Of a DNA stretch of 64,000 nucleotides, positions 44,010 through 54,438 are shown one piece after another. Source of the DNA: Microvirga ossetica (GTDB lineage Bacteria > Pseudomonadota > Alphaproteobacteria > Rhizobiales > Beijerinckiaceae); NCBI RefSeq assembly GCF_002741015.1, contig NZ_CP016616.1, forward strand, positions 1,037,501 through 1,101,500, given 5' to 3'. Both the position numbers and the translations under genes were made by a program. How positions within the stretch are numbered: position 1 is the first letter of the stretch; every line of letters begins with the position of its first letter. Under the pieces are notes generated by a model. It worked only from the letters and a program-made list of their open reading frames with translations, did not search any database and was not told where the DNA came from.

Positions 44010-45169
44010 ACACCGCGGTCACCTCCAAGCGCCATTACGTCGATCCCGCGCCATTCGATCCCGGTAAGACCGAGCCCGTCGGCGCCGAGAACGAGAGCTT
44101 CTACCGCGCCTCGTCCTGGCAACTGATGTGGTGGAAGTTCCGGCGCCACAGGGTGGCGGTCGCAGCGGCTTTCATCCTGCTCGCCTTCTACGCCCTCGTA
44201 CCCTTCGTGGAGGTGATCGCACCCTACAACCAGACCAAGCGGCACGGCGATTTCCTCTATGCGCCCCCCCAGGCGGTCCACCTGATGCACGAGGGCCGCT
44301 TCATCGGCCCTTACGTCTATCCCTATACCTACAGCTTCGATCTGGAGAGTTTCCGACGCGTCTACACGGTCGATACCTCGAAGCCGCAGCCGATCCGCTT
44401 CTTCTGCAGGGGCGACTCCTACGAGTTCTGGGGCCTCTGGCAGATGGACGTCCACCTGTTCTGCCCGCCTGAAGACGGCACGATGTTCCTGCTCGGCACC
44501 GACAGGCTCGGGCGCGACCTGCTCTCGCGCATCATCTACGGGGCGCGGATCTCGCTCACCATCGGCATCGTCGGCATCGCGGTCTCCTTCGCCCTGGGTC
44601 TCTTCTTCGGCGGCCTCGCGGGCTATCTCGGCGGCTGGGTCGATCACGTGATCCAGCGCATGATCGAGATCCTGCGCTCGCTGCCGGAATTGCCCCTATG
44701 GCTTGCGCTCTCCGCTGCCCTGCCGGCGAACTGGAGCCCTATCCTCATCTTCTTCGGCATCACCATCATTCTCGGTCTGCTCGATTGGCCGGGCTTGGCG
44801 CGCGCCGTGCGCTCGAAGCTGCTCTCCCTGCGCGAGGAGGATTTCGTGAAGGCGGCCGAACTGATGGGCGCCTCGAAGCAGCGCATCATCGTGCGCCACC
44901 TGATCCCGAATTTCATGAGCCACCTGATCGCTTCCGCCACACTCTCGATCCCGTCCATGATCCTCGGCGAGACCGCCCTCTCCTTCCTTGGTCTGGGTCT
45001 GCGTCCGCCCGTCACGAGCTGGGGCGTGCTGCTGAACGAGGCGCAGAACCTCGCTGCCGTGCAGCTCCATCCCTGGCTCCTGTTCCCGATGGTGCCGGTG
45101 GTGATCGTGGTGCTCGCCTTCAACTTCATGGGCGACGGGCTGCGCGACGCGGCGGATCCGTATCACTAG
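44006..45169 (+). CDS. ABC importer permease 2 (DppC/YejE-like)
   Basis: 387 aa; ATG at 44006 preceded by GGAGGTGGAC. A long N-terminal tail and a periplasmic loop of about 110 residues (including TYSFDLESFRRVYTVDTSK) precede the core: LLGTDRLGRDLLSRIIYGAR, EILRSLPELPLWLAL and the EAA loop EEDFVKAAELMGASKQRIIV. It ends MGDGLRDAADPYH, a classic permease C terminus. It is last gene of the four-gene importer. Confidence 0.93.
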   Translation: MNTAVTSKRHYVDPAPFDPGKTEPVGAENESFYRASSWQLMWWKFRRHRVAVAAAFILLAFYALVPFVEVIAPYNQTKRHGDFLYAPPQAVHLMHEGRFIGPYVYPYTYSFDLESFRRVYTVDTSKPQPIRFFCRGDSYEFWGLWQMDVHLFCPPEDGTMFLLGTDRLGRDLLSRIIYGARISLTIGIVGIAVSFALGLFFGGLAGYLGGWVDHVIQRMIEILRSLPELPLWLALSAALPANWSPILIFFGITIILGLLDWPGLARAVRSKLLSLREEDFVKAAELMGASKQRIIVRHLIPNFMSHLIASATLSIPSMILGETALSFLGLGLRPPVTSWGVLLNEAQNLAAVQLHPWLLFPMVPVVIVVLAFNFMGDGLRDAADPYH

Positions 45170-45265
45170 CTTGTCCCCTGGCAAGGCAGCGCCGCCTTGC
45201 CTCCTCCAGCGACGCCCTATCTAACCGTTCGAACATCGATCGGATCCGGCTTGTGGAGATGGAGC

Positions 45266-45652
45266 ATGACAGCGCTGCTTGCAAAGAAAGACGCCATCGC
45301 GACCGTCGCGGTCACGGATTTGGCGAAAGCCAAAGCGTTCTACGAGAACACGCTGGGCCTCGAGCCCGTCGAAGGTGACGAGGGAAGCGTGCAGAGCTAC
45401 CGCGCCGGATCCTCGACCCTCCTCGTCTATGAATCGAGCTATGCTGGCACCAACAAGGCAACGGCCGTCACCTGGCCTGTCGGCGACGATCTGGATGCGG
45501 TCATCCGTGACCTGAAGGCGAAAGGCGTCACCTTCGAGCATTATGACATGCCGGGCGCAAAGCATGACGGCGATGTCCACGACTTCGGCAAGCTGCGCGT
45601 GGCGTGGTTCAAGGATCCGGACGGCAATATTTTCAATCTCGGGAATTTCTAG
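45266..45652 (+). CDS. VOC-family (glyoxalase-like) protein
   Basis: 128 aa; ATG at 45266 with GGAG upstream. A single vicinal-oxygen-chelate domain: ATVAVTDLAKAKAFYENTLG at the N-terminus, LVYESSYAGTNKATAVTWPV in the middle and VAWFKDPDGNIFNLGNF at the end. The metal-ligand positions are only partly evident, so it may be a resistance-type or uncharacterised VOC member rather than glyoxalase I. It stands alone. Confidence 0.85.
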   Translation: MTALLAKKDAIATVAVTDLAKAKAFYENTLGLEPVEGDEGSVQSYRAGSSTLLVYESSYAGTNKATAVTWPVGDDLDAVIRDLKAKGVTFEHYDMPGAKHDGDVHDFGKLRVAWFKDPDGNIFNLGNF

Positions 45653-45761
45653 ATCGGATCCTGATTGTCGCTCGGTTTTCCTCGACGAAAGAAAATGCGA
45701 GATAGCCAAGACGCCGAGGCGCCGCATCGGCAACTCTCATGCAGCTGAACCGAGGTACCCC

Positions 45762-46709
45762 GTGGCCGAACACCGACTCGATGCATCCCCCGAGACCATT
45801 CACTGGGGCTATTTCGACGCGAAGCTTCCGCCGCTCCTGACGATCGATTCCGGCGACACGGTCACGATCTCGACCGTCTCCGGCGGGCCGGAGGCGATGC
45901 CCGGAGCGCCCTTCGTCATCCCGCAGGCGCTGTCTGCCATTCATGCGGCCCACAAGCCTAAGCTGCCGGGGCACATCTGCACAGGCCCGGTCGAGGTGCG
46001 GGGTGCCAGGGCCGGCCAGGTTCTCGAGGTCCGCATCAAGGACGTCGAGCTGCATTACGATTGGGGTTTCACCTTTTCCGCACCGTTGAAAGGCGCCCTG
46101 CCCGACGATTTCGACGAGATCCACTTCATGAATATTCCGCTCGATCGCGAGCGGATGACCGGAAAACTGCCCTGGGGGCTGGAACTGCCCTTAAAACCGT
46201 TCTTTGGCGTCATGGCTGTCGCGCCGCCGGCTGCCTGGGGCGCGCTCAGCACCCTGCCGCCGCGCCGCAACGGCGGCAATCTCGACAACAAGGAACTCGT
46301 GGCCGGCACCACCCTCTACCTGCCGATCCATGTGGACGGCGCCCTGTTCTCGGTCGGCGACGGGCATGGCGTCCAGGGCGACGGCGAGGTTTGCGTCACC
46401 GCCATCGAGACCGGGCTGATCGGCACCTTCGAGCTGCATCTGCGCGAGGACATGCACCTCACCTGGCCGATGGCCGAGACGCCGACTCATATCATGACCA
46501 TGGCCTTCGATCCGGATCTCGACGATTGCGTAGTCATCGCGCTGCGCACCATGATCGACCTGATCGCCGCCCGTACCGGCGTTACCAAGGCGGAGGCCTA
46601 TGCCCTATGCAGCCTCGCGGCCGACTTGCGCATCACGCAGGTGGTCAACGGCAACAAGGGCGTCCACGTGATGCTCGACAAGAGCCTGCTGCAGAAGGCG
46701 CGGCGCTAA
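45762..46709 (+). CDS. Acetamidase/formamidase family protein
   Basis: 315 aa from GTG at 45762, preceded by GAGG. Family motifs: ETIHWGYFDAKLPPLLTIDS (the TxHWGxF/D start), GHICTGPVEVRGARAGQVLE, FFGVMAVAPP, GGNLDNKELVAGTTLYLPIH and VGDGHGVQGDGEVCVTAIET. It hydrolyses short amides such as formamide or acetamide to the acid and ammonia; substrate preference is not deducible. It is convergent with the DUF763 gene, with a 4-bp overlap at the stops. Confidence 0.92.
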   Translation: MAEHRLDASPETIHWGYFDAKLPPLLTIDSGDTVTISTVSGGPEAMPGAPFVIPQALSAIHAAHKPKLPGHICTGPVEVRGARAGQVLEVRIKDVELHYDWGFTFSAPLKGALPDDFDEIHFMNIPLDRERMTGKLPWGLELPLKPFFGVMAVAPPAAWGALSTLPPRRNGGNLDNKELVAGTTLYLPIHVDGALFSVGDGHGVQGDGEVCVTAIETGLIGTFELHLREDMHLTWPMAETPTHIMTMAFDPDLDDCVVIALRTMIDLIAARTGVTKAEAYALCSLAADLRITQVVNGNKGVHVMLDKSLLQKARR

Positions 46710-47959
46710 CGATCACCGTCCAGCGGCGGCTCATCTCCGAAGATGGAGCGGCCGCCGTAGGAATGGGACTTCGCCCGCTCCCGGCGGATATGCTCTTCCA
46801 CGTCGGGACCCGTGGCATGGCGCTCCAGAGCACGGGCTTGCTGGTCCAGACGCTGGAGAGCGAAAAGCTCCTCCTGCTGACCGAGCTTCGCCTTCTGGAC
46901 CGCCGATTTCAGCACGCGGATGGTCTCGTCGTAGACGCGCACCGGCACCGGATATGGGTGCCGGTCCTTGCCGCCATGGGCGAACGAGAAGCGCGCGGGA
47001 TCACTAAAGCGGCACGGCGTGCCGTGCACGACCTCCGCCACCATGGCGAGCGCCTGCACGGTCCGCGGCCCAACGCCGGGCGTCATGAGAAGGTCGGGGA
47101 AGTCCTCTGGCCCGCGATTGGCCGCCGCCGCAAGGGTCCCGTGCAGCCTGCGCAACACCACATCCTTCGCGCGCACGTCGTGGTGCTCCGGCATCACCAG
47201 ATGCGGCAGCAGCGGCTGCGGGCTGGCAACCGGCGTCGCGGCCGCTTCGCGTTCTTCGAGCGCCAGGAATTTGCGGGCAATGCCGTCAGGCCCCAGTGAT
47301 CCCAGGATCTCGATCTGCGCTTGGCGTGAGGCCTCTGCCCGGCGGTCGGTGAGATTGACGATCGTGCCCTGTCCTTGCCCATCGATGGCCGTGTGCGGCT
47401 CGTCGACGAAGCTTTCGAGATCCTCCGACAGCCAGTGATAACGGCGCGCCTGCCGGGATGTGTCGTTCATCCCCTGCTGGATCACGGCCCATTTGCCGTC
47501 GTCGGTGACGATGAAACCGTGGAGATAGAGATCGAACCCGTCCTGGATCGCCGCGCTGTCGACCTTCGCCACAAGCCGGCTGGCATCCGCGAGCATCGCG
47601 CCGTCGAAGCCGACGCGCTCGCCGATGGCGACCAGCTCGTGCGGCGTCTGCCGCGAGTGCTTCCCCCGCCCGCCGCAGACATGGATCCCGAGCTCATTCG
47701 ACAGCGGCGTCAGCCCGCGCTTGAGCGCACCGAGCACACTCGTGGTGATGCCGGAAGAGTGCCAATCCATGCCCATCACCGCTCCGAAGGACTGGAACCA
47801 GAAGGGATGGGCGAGCCGGCGCAGCAGCTCGTCGCGCCCGTAATGGTGCACGACGGCCTCGCTGATCACGCCGCCGAGGCGCGTCATGCGATCGGCCAGC
47901 CATTTCGGCACCCGGCCCGAATGCAGCGGCAGATCGGCACTTCCGGCGCGCTTGGCCAT
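46706..47959 (-). CDS. DUF763 family protein
   Basis: 417 aa, start MAKRAGSADLPLHSGRVPKW. DUF763 hallmarks: FQSFGAVMGMDWHSSGITTS, LGIHVCGGRGKHSRQTPHEL, IVTDDGKWAVIQQGMND and ARRYHWLSEDLESFVDEPHT. An HhH-like segment near residue 295 (FPDLLMTPGVGPRTVQALAM) hints at nucleic-acid binding. Function is unknown. The start lies about 40 bp from a palindromic repeat, so a promoter must lie within or beyond the repeat. Its stop overlaps that of the acetamidase gene. Confidence 0.85.
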   Translation of the reverse strand: MAKRAGSADLPLHSGRVPKWLADRMTRLGGVISEAVVHHYGRDELLRRLAHPFWFQSFGAVMGMDWHSSGITTSVLGALKRGLTPLSNELGIHVCGGRGKHSRQTPHELVAIGERVGFDGAMLADASRLVAKVDSAAIQDGFDLYLHGFIVTDDGKWAVIQQGMNDTSRQARRYHWLSEDLESFVDEPHTAIDGQGQGTIVNLTDRRAEASRQAQIEILGSLGPDGIARKFLALEEREAAATPVASPQPLLPHLVMPEHHDVRAKDVVLRRLHGTLAAAANRGPEDFPDLLMTPGVGPRTVQALAMVAEVVHGTPCRFSDPARFSFAHGGKDRHPYPVPVRVYDETIRVLKSAVQKAKLGQQEELFALQRLDQQARALERHATGPDVEEHIRRERAKSHSYGGRSIFGDEPPLDGDR

Positions 47960-47996
47960 CGGGCGGAATCTCCTGAGAGCTTGAGTGTTACAGCAG

Positions 47997-48126
47997 CCTC
48001 ACCTCTCCCATGGGGAGAGGTCGGACCGCAAGGTCCGGGTGAGGGGTTACAGGTCTATCCGGAGCAGGCGTAACCCCTCATCCGCCGCGCTGTCGCGTGT
48101 CGACCTCTCCCTCAAGGAGAGTGAAC
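47997..48126. repeat. Palindromic intergenic repeat, family A copy 2
   Basis: Same structure and centre (GTTACAGGTCTATCCGGA) as the copy at 10367-10500: CCTCACCTCTCCCATGGGGA at the left and CGACCTCTCCCTCAAGGAGA at the right, with GTGAGGGGTTAC/GTAACCCCTCAT as inner arms. Confidence 0.85.
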
Positions 48127-48127
48127 C

Positions 48128-48192
48128 AGTGCCTGACCCTCGTAGGCTATCGCAGGCACCCCCAACCCGCCCCTTCCCACAAGGGAGAGGAG
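48128..48192. repeat. Half copy of the mutA-type repeat
   Basis: GGCTATCGCAGGC followed by ACCCCCAACCCGCCCCTTCC and CACAAGGGAGAGGAGG resembles the spacer and right arm of the element inside mutA (16455-16571). Only one arm is present, abutting the family A copy, so it appears to be a truncated insertion. Confidence 0.55.
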
Positions 48193-48207
48193 GAAATTTG
48201 AGCTTTT

Positions 48208-48241
48208 CATGGAAAAGGCGCCTTGCGGCGCCTTTTCCATG
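48208..48241 (-). terminator. Strong hairpin after the DEAD-box helicase gene
   Basis: CATGGAAAAGGCGCC-TTGC-GGCGCCTTTTCCATG: a perfect 15-bp stem with a 4-nt loop, seven bases past the helicase stop on the leftward strand. The A/T-rich inner part serves as the U-tract on either strand. Confidence 0.85.
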
Positions 48242-48248
48242 TCTTGCC

Positions 48249-49742
48249 TTAGCGGCGGCGGGGGCTCTTTTCGAGCCAGGCCACCTGGGCCCCATCTCCG
48301 CGGCGTCCGTCCTGACGGCCGGAGGCCGGCTTTCCTTGAGCGGAGCGCTGGCCCTGTGCCGGACGCTGCCCCTGTGCCGGACGCTGCCCCTGTGCCGGAC
48401 GCTGCTGGTTCCCGGCGGGCTGGCCACCCTGCGGCTGAGCATTGCCGCCGGGCTTTCCGCCGTGACCGCGGCGGCGCTTCGGGCCCCGCTCGGCGTTCGG
48501 ATCGGCACTGCGCGACTGGCCATGGCCCTGATGCCCGCGGGCGTGGGGAGCCGGACGACCGCGCTGCGGCTCGCGACGCTCAGAGGTCTCGGAAGCTGCC
48601 GAAGCGGCGGGAAGCCCTTCCGGCAGGGCCTGGACCGGCACCTTGAGACGGGTCAGCTTCTCGATGTCCTTCAGGTACGCCTTTTCCTCGTCGTTGCAGA
48701 ACGAGATCGCAAGGCCGGTCGCGCCGGCACGCGCCGTACGGCCGATGCGGTGGACGTAGGACTCAGGCACGTTCGGCAGGTCGTAGTTGATGACGTGGGA
48801 AACGCCCTCGACGTCGATGCCGCGCGCGGCGATGTCGGTCGCGACCAGAACCCGGCACGAGCCGTCACGGAAGCCCGCAAGCGCACGCTCGCGCTGCGGC
48901 TGCGACTTGTTGCCGTGGATGGCTGCTCCTGCGATGCCGGCCTTGTCGAGGCCGCGCACCACCTTGTCCGCACCATGCTTGGTGCGGGTGAAGACGAGGA
49001 CGCGCTCGATGGACGGATCGCGCAGGAGCGTTTCGAGCAGGACCTGCTTGCGGCCGGTCTGCACGAAGATCACGCTCTGCTCCACGCGTTCGGCGGTGGT
49101 CGCCACCGGAGTGACGGCCACATGCGCCGGATTGCGCAGGAACGATTCGGCGAGCGTCGAGATCGTCTTCGGCATGGTGGCCGAGAAGAACAGGCTCTGG
49201 CGCTCCTTCGGCAGCAGCGTCACGATGCGCTTCAGCGCATGGATGAAGCCGAGGTCGAGCATCTGGTCGGCCTCGTCGAGGACGAGGATCTCGATGTCGC
49301 GTAAGGACAGCGCCCTGCGGTCGATGAGGTCGATCAGGCGGCCGGGGGTGGCCACGAGAACGTCGACGCCACTGGCCAGCGCCTTCTCCTGGCGGGAGAT
49401 CGTGACGCCGCCGAACACCACCTCGGTGGTGAGCCGGAGGTTACGGCCGTAGACACGGAAGCTGTCGGCGATCTGGCTGGCGAGTTCACGGGTCGGGCTG
49501 AGCACGAGCACGCGGGGACTCTTGGGCCGGCGCGGCTTCGGGTTCGCATTCAGGCGATGCAGGATCGGCAGCGCGAAGGCGGCCGTCTTGCCGGTGCCGG
49601 TCTGGGCGATGCCGCAGACGTCGCGACCTTCCATGGCATAGGGAATGGTCTGGGCCTGGATCGGCGTGGGCTTCTCATAGCCTTCGGCAGTCAAGGCCTT
49701 CAGGATCGGCTGGGCCAATCCGAAATCGGTGAAAAGTGTCAA
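48249..49742 (-). CDS. DEAD-box RNA helicase (RhlE-like)
   Basis: 497 aa if started at TTG 49742 (TLFTDFGLAQPILKAL); the ATG at 49784 gives 14 extra residues but a weaker family fit. Q-motif at GYEKPTPIQAQTIP, motif I AQTGTGKT, Ia PTRELA, Ib TPGRL, motif II VLDEADQMLD, III SATMP, IV VLVFTRTK, V ATDIAARGID, VI HRIGRTARAG. Residues about 385-497 are a basic, disordered tail (RRGHGGKPGGNAQPQGGQPA) with four PAQGQR repeats. It unwinds short RNA duplexes, probably in ribosome assembly, cold adaptation or RNA decay. Confidence 0.95.
   Translation of the reverse strand: MTLFTDFGLAQPILKALTAEGYEKPTPIQAQTIPYAMEGRDVCGIAQTGTGKTAAFALPILHRLNANPKPRRPKSPRVLVLSPTRELASQIADSFRVYGRNLRLTTEVVFGGVTISRQEKALASGVDVLVATPGRLIDLIDRRALSLRDIEILVLDEADQMLDLGFIHALKRIVTLLPKERQSLFFSATMPKTISTLAESFLRNPAHVAVTPVATTAERVEQSVIFVQTGRKQVLLETLLRDPSIERVLVFTRTKHGADKVVRGLDKAGIAGAAIHGNKSQPQRERALAGFRDGSCRVLVATDIAARGIDVEGVSHVINYDLPNVPESYVHRIGRTARAGATGLAISFCNDEEKAYLKDIEKLTRLKVPVQALPEGLPAASAASETSERREPQRGRPAPHARGHQGHGQSRSADPNAERGPKRRRGHGGKPGGNAQPQGGQPAGNQQRPAQGQRPAQGQRPAQGQRSAQGKPASGRQDGRRGDGAQVAWLEKSPRRR
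48346..48404. repeat. 18-bp tandem repeats encoding PAQGQR
   Basis: Three near-identical copies of CTGCCCCTGTGCCGGACG plus partial flanking copies, read leftward as PAQGQR units in the helicase tail. Copy number is likely variable between strains. Confidence 0.85.
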
Positions 49743-50012
49743 GGTATATCGTCTTTCGAACGGATGCGGTGAGCCGCAAAGCATGTTCGGCTAAATCAAG
49801 CTGGGCGCTTCAGGGCTCTTTGAGGCGAGAGCCCGCGTGATGGGGCCGTCGTATGATGAGCGATTGAAGAAGGGGACCGGGGTCTTCGCCGTTTTGCGAT
49901 TATCCGTCACGCAGTCCCGCTCAAGCTGCTCGATGATCGAGCGCCGTCGCCTGCTGTGCATATGGAGGCTAAAAACCTATCCGTCAACAGCAAGGCCTGA
50001 CATAAAGCTGAA

Positions 50013-51212
50013 ATGTCTCCTTCCGGCTCCATGCCCTGGCGCTTCGTTTCCGCCCTGTCGTTCACGCAGCTCATCTCGTACGGGACGCTTTTCTACGCTT
50101 TTGCGCTCATCATCGAGCCCATGGAGCGGGAGCTCGGCTGGTCGAAATCCGAACTGACAGCGGCTTTCTCCCTCGCTCTCACCTCCTCGGCCTTCTTTGC
50201 GGTCCCGGTCGGACGGTTGATCGACCGGGGTTACGGCCGGGCGGTGATGACCGGCGGCTCCATTCTCGCCGCCCTCCTCCTCGCCCTGTGGGCGCTGACG
50301 GAGCATTATCTGGCCTTCGCGCTGATCTGGCTGGCGATGGGTGCAGCCATGAGTTCGGTGTTCTACGAGCCCGGCTTTGCCGTCCTCGCCACCCGCCTCG
50401 GCCTCCTGACCCGCCGCGGCATCACCATCATGACCCTAGTGGGCGGCTTTGCCAGCACGGTCTTCATCCCCCTGACCCATCTTCTCATCGAGGCTTACGG
50501 CTGGCGCGTGGCGCTTCTTATCTTGGCGGCGCTGAACATCGGCATCTGCGCCCTCCTGCATGCGACAAGCATCCCGCCCGCTCCGGTCCGGGCGCAGCAT
50601 CGGGGTGGCAGCGCGGTCGCGCCACCTACCACGAACCCGCGCTGGATCCTCGCCAAGCCGGCCTTCTGGCTCTTCGTGGCCACCAATGTGCTCCTGGGGA
50701 TCATCTCGACAGGTATTCCCGTCCATCTCATCCCGATCCTGCTGGAGCGCGGCTTCACCCTCGATGCGGCGGTCGCTGCCTATGCGGTGATCGGCCCGGC
50801 CCAGGTCTTGGCGCGCTTCCTGACCGGATTCGGCGAACGGGCGATGAGCCTGCGGGGGATCGGCGTCCTGACCATGGCGCTCAGCGTCCTCGCCTTCCTA
50901 GTCCTGCCCTTCATCCCGGCAGGGTCCTGGCTGATCCTGGGCTTTGCCGGGTTTTTTGGCGCCTCCAACGGCATGATCACCATCGTGCGGGCCCTGCTGC
51001 CCCCGGAGCTGTTCGGCCGCGACAATTACGGTGCGATCCAGGGCATGATCGCGATGCTGGTCCGGCTCGCCATGGCGGGCGCACCCTTTGCCTTCGGCGC
51101 TCTCTGGGCCTGGCGCGGCAGCTACGATGCCGTCCTACTCTCATGCCTCGCCATGTCGGTGTTTGCCTTCGTGGCTTTCATGCTAAACCTTGCCCTGGCA
51201 AAGGAGCCCTGA
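50013..51212 (+). CDS. MFS transporter
   Basis: 399 aa, about 12 membrane helices. Segments: SFTQLISYGTLFYAFALIIE, the loop 2-3 motif VGRLIDRGYGRAVM (GxxxDRxGRR-like), the central loop at about 188-210 with low complexity, and GFFGASNGMITIVRALLPPE late in the chain. This pattern fits the OFA/MctP-like MFS subgroup of organic-anion antiporters, but the substrate cannot be assigned. No neighbour suggests a pathway. The gap of about 270 bp upstream (49743-50012) holds no other gene. Confidence 0.85.
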   Translation: MSPSGSMPWRFVSALSFTQLISYGTLFYAFALIIEPMERELGWSKSELTAAFSLALTSSAFFAVPVGRLIDRGYGRAVMTGGSILAALLLALWALTEHYLAFALIWLAMGAAMSSVFYEPGFAVLATRLGLLTRRGITIMTLVGGFASTVFIPLTHLLIEAYGWRVALLILAALNIGICALLHATSIPPAPVRAQHRGGSAVAPPTTNPRWILAKPAFWLFVATNVLLGIISTGIPVHLIPILLERGFTLDAAVAAYAVIGPAQVLARFLTGFGERAMSLRGIGVLTMALSVLAFLVLPFIPAGSWLILGFAGFFGASNGMITIVRALLPPELFGRDNYGAIQGMIAMLVRLAMAGAPFAFGALWAWRGSYDAVLLSCLAMSVFAFVAFMLNLALAKEP

Positions 51213-51355
51213 GCTACCGGAGGGCGCTCCCGAACGAAAGGCACCTCTGATCGTCCTCAAAAGGCCGTTTCACTTTCGAGGCCGATGCTTTAGACGGCTA
51301 AGAAAATCATGTTCTGGGCATCCGGGTTATCCCGTTGGAAGGAAAGACGCATTCC

Positions 51356-52876
51356 GTGGCGACAGTGACCGATCTTCTGATTGTGGGCGGCGGCATCAAC
51401 GGCGCGGGCATCGCGCGCGATGCCGTGGGCCGTGGCCTCTCCGTGGTGCTCTGCGAGCAGGGCGACCTTGCCGGCTACACCTCCTCCGCCTCCACCAAGC
51501 TGATCCATGGCGGCCTGCGCTACCTGGAATATTACGAGTTCCGTCTGGTGCGCGAGGCCCTGTTCGAGCGCGAGCGCCTTTTGAACTCCGCGCCGCACAT
51601 CATCTGGCCGTTGCGTTTCATCCTGCCCTACGAGAAGGGCATCCGTCCCGCCTGGCTCGTGCGCCTCGGCCTGTTCCTCTACGACCATCTGGCCCCGCGC
51701 AAGAAGCTGCCGGGCACGGAGACTATCAAGCTCACCCGGCATCCTGCCGGCCAGGCCCTGAAGCCCGGCTTCGACACCGCCTTCGTCTATTCCGACTGCT
51801 GGGTCGAGGACAGCCGCATGGTAGCGCTCAACGCCATCGACGCTTTCGAGAAAGGCGCCGACATCCGCGTGCGCACCAAGCTCGTCTCCGCCCGCCGGGA
51901 CGGCGATGTCTGGGTGGCGAGCCTTCAGAACGTGGAGACGGGCGAGACCCAGGACGTCCGCGCAAAGGTCATCGTCAATGCCGGCGGCCCCTTCGTGGCC
52001 GATGTGCTCAACGCCAAGCTCGGGCTCAACACCAAGAAGAACGTGCGCCTCGTGAAGGGCAGCCACATCGTGGTGCCGAAGCTCTTCGACACCAAGGAAG
52101 CCTTCATTCTCCAGAACACGGACAAGCGGATCGTCTTCGCGATCCCCTACCAGGAGAAGTTCACGCTCATCGGCACCACCGACATTCCGGTCGAGGCCGT
52201 GCCGGACAAGAAGGTCACGATCAGCGACGACGAGATTCAGTATCTCTGCAACGTCGTGAACCACTTCTTCAAGAAGTCGGTGACGCCGGCGGATGTGGTC
52301 TGGACCTATTCCGGCGTGCGTCCGCTTTTCGACGACGGCTCCTCCAACGCCTCCGCCGTGACCCGCGACTACGTGTTCGACATGGATGCGCCGCAGGGCC
52401 AGGCGCCCGTGCTGTCGATCTTCGGCGGCAAGATCACCACCTTCCGCAAGCTCGCCGAACACGCCCTCGACGAGCTGAAGACCTATTTCCCGACCATGAA
52501 GCCTGCATGGACGGAAGATGCCAAAATGCCGGGCGGCGACATGCCGGATGCGGATTTCGACCGCTTCTTCGCCACTGTGCGCCAGCGCTGGCCTTTTCTG
52601 CCCGAACAGGTCGCTCACCGGCTCGCCCGTGCCTATGGCACGCGGATTGAGGAGCTTCTGGGCTCCGCCAAGGCGCTTGCCGATCTCGGCGAGGATTTCG
52701 GTGCCGGCCTGACGGCGGCGGAAGTCGATTACCTGGCGCGCCGCGAATGGGCGCGCAGCGCCGAGGACATTCTCTGGCGCCGGTCCAAGCTCGGTCTGCA
52801 TGTGCCAGTTGACGCTGCCGCCAGGATCGATGCCTACTTGGCCAAGAAAAATGTGGCCTCCGTCGCCGCACAATAA
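51356..52876 (+). CDS. glpD: Aerobic glycerol-3-phosphate dehydrogenase
   Basis: 506 aa from GTG at 51356 (AAGGAAAG upstream); a TTG at 51335 is in frame but less likely. FAD site LLIVGGGINGAGIARDA, then TSSASTKLIHGGLRYLEYYE (GlpD signature), FVYSDCWVEDSRMVALNAID, VWTYSGVRPLFDDG and GGKITTFRKLAEHALDEL. It oxidises sn-glycerol-3-phosphate to DHAP at the inner membrane, passing electrons to quinone. It is followed after 15 bp by glpK, an evident operon for glycerol use; no glpF lies in it. Confidence 0.96.
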   Translation: MATVTDLLIVGGGINGAGIARDAVGRGLSVVLCEQGDLAGYTSSASTKLIHGGLRYLEYYEFRLVREALFERERLLNSAPHIIWPLRFILPYEKGIRPAWLVRLGLFLYDHLAPRKKLPGTETIKLTRHPAGQALKPGFDTAFVYSDCWVEDSRMVALNAIDAFEKGADIRVRTKLVSARRDGDVWVASLQNVETGETQDVRAKVIVNAGGPFVADVLNAKLGLNTKKNVRLVKGSHIVVPKLFDTKEAFILQNTDKRIVFAIPYQEKFTLIGTTDIPVEAVPDKKVTISDDEIQYLCNVVNHFFKKSVTPADVVWTYSGVRPLFDDGSSNASAVTRDYVFDMDAPQGQAPVLSIFGGKITTFRKLAEHALDELKTYFPTMKPAWTEDAKMPGGDMPDADFDRFFATVRQRWPFLPEQVAHRLARAYGTRIEELLGSAKALADLGEDFGAGLTAAEVDYLARREWARSAEDILWRRSKLGLHVPVDAAARIDAYLAKKNVASVAAQ

Positions 52877-52891
52877 ATTTTGGGGAAGATT

Positions 52892-54388
<1,497 letters not shown>

Positions 54389-54438
54389 TACCGGGATATG
54401 GCGGCGGCGATCTGCGCGGGGTTGCCGCCGTCATGTCC

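Noticed and set aside
48346..48404. Direct repeats resembling a short CRISPR array
   Set aside because: They are contiguous 18-bp in-frame coding repeats without spacers, in the helicase tail.
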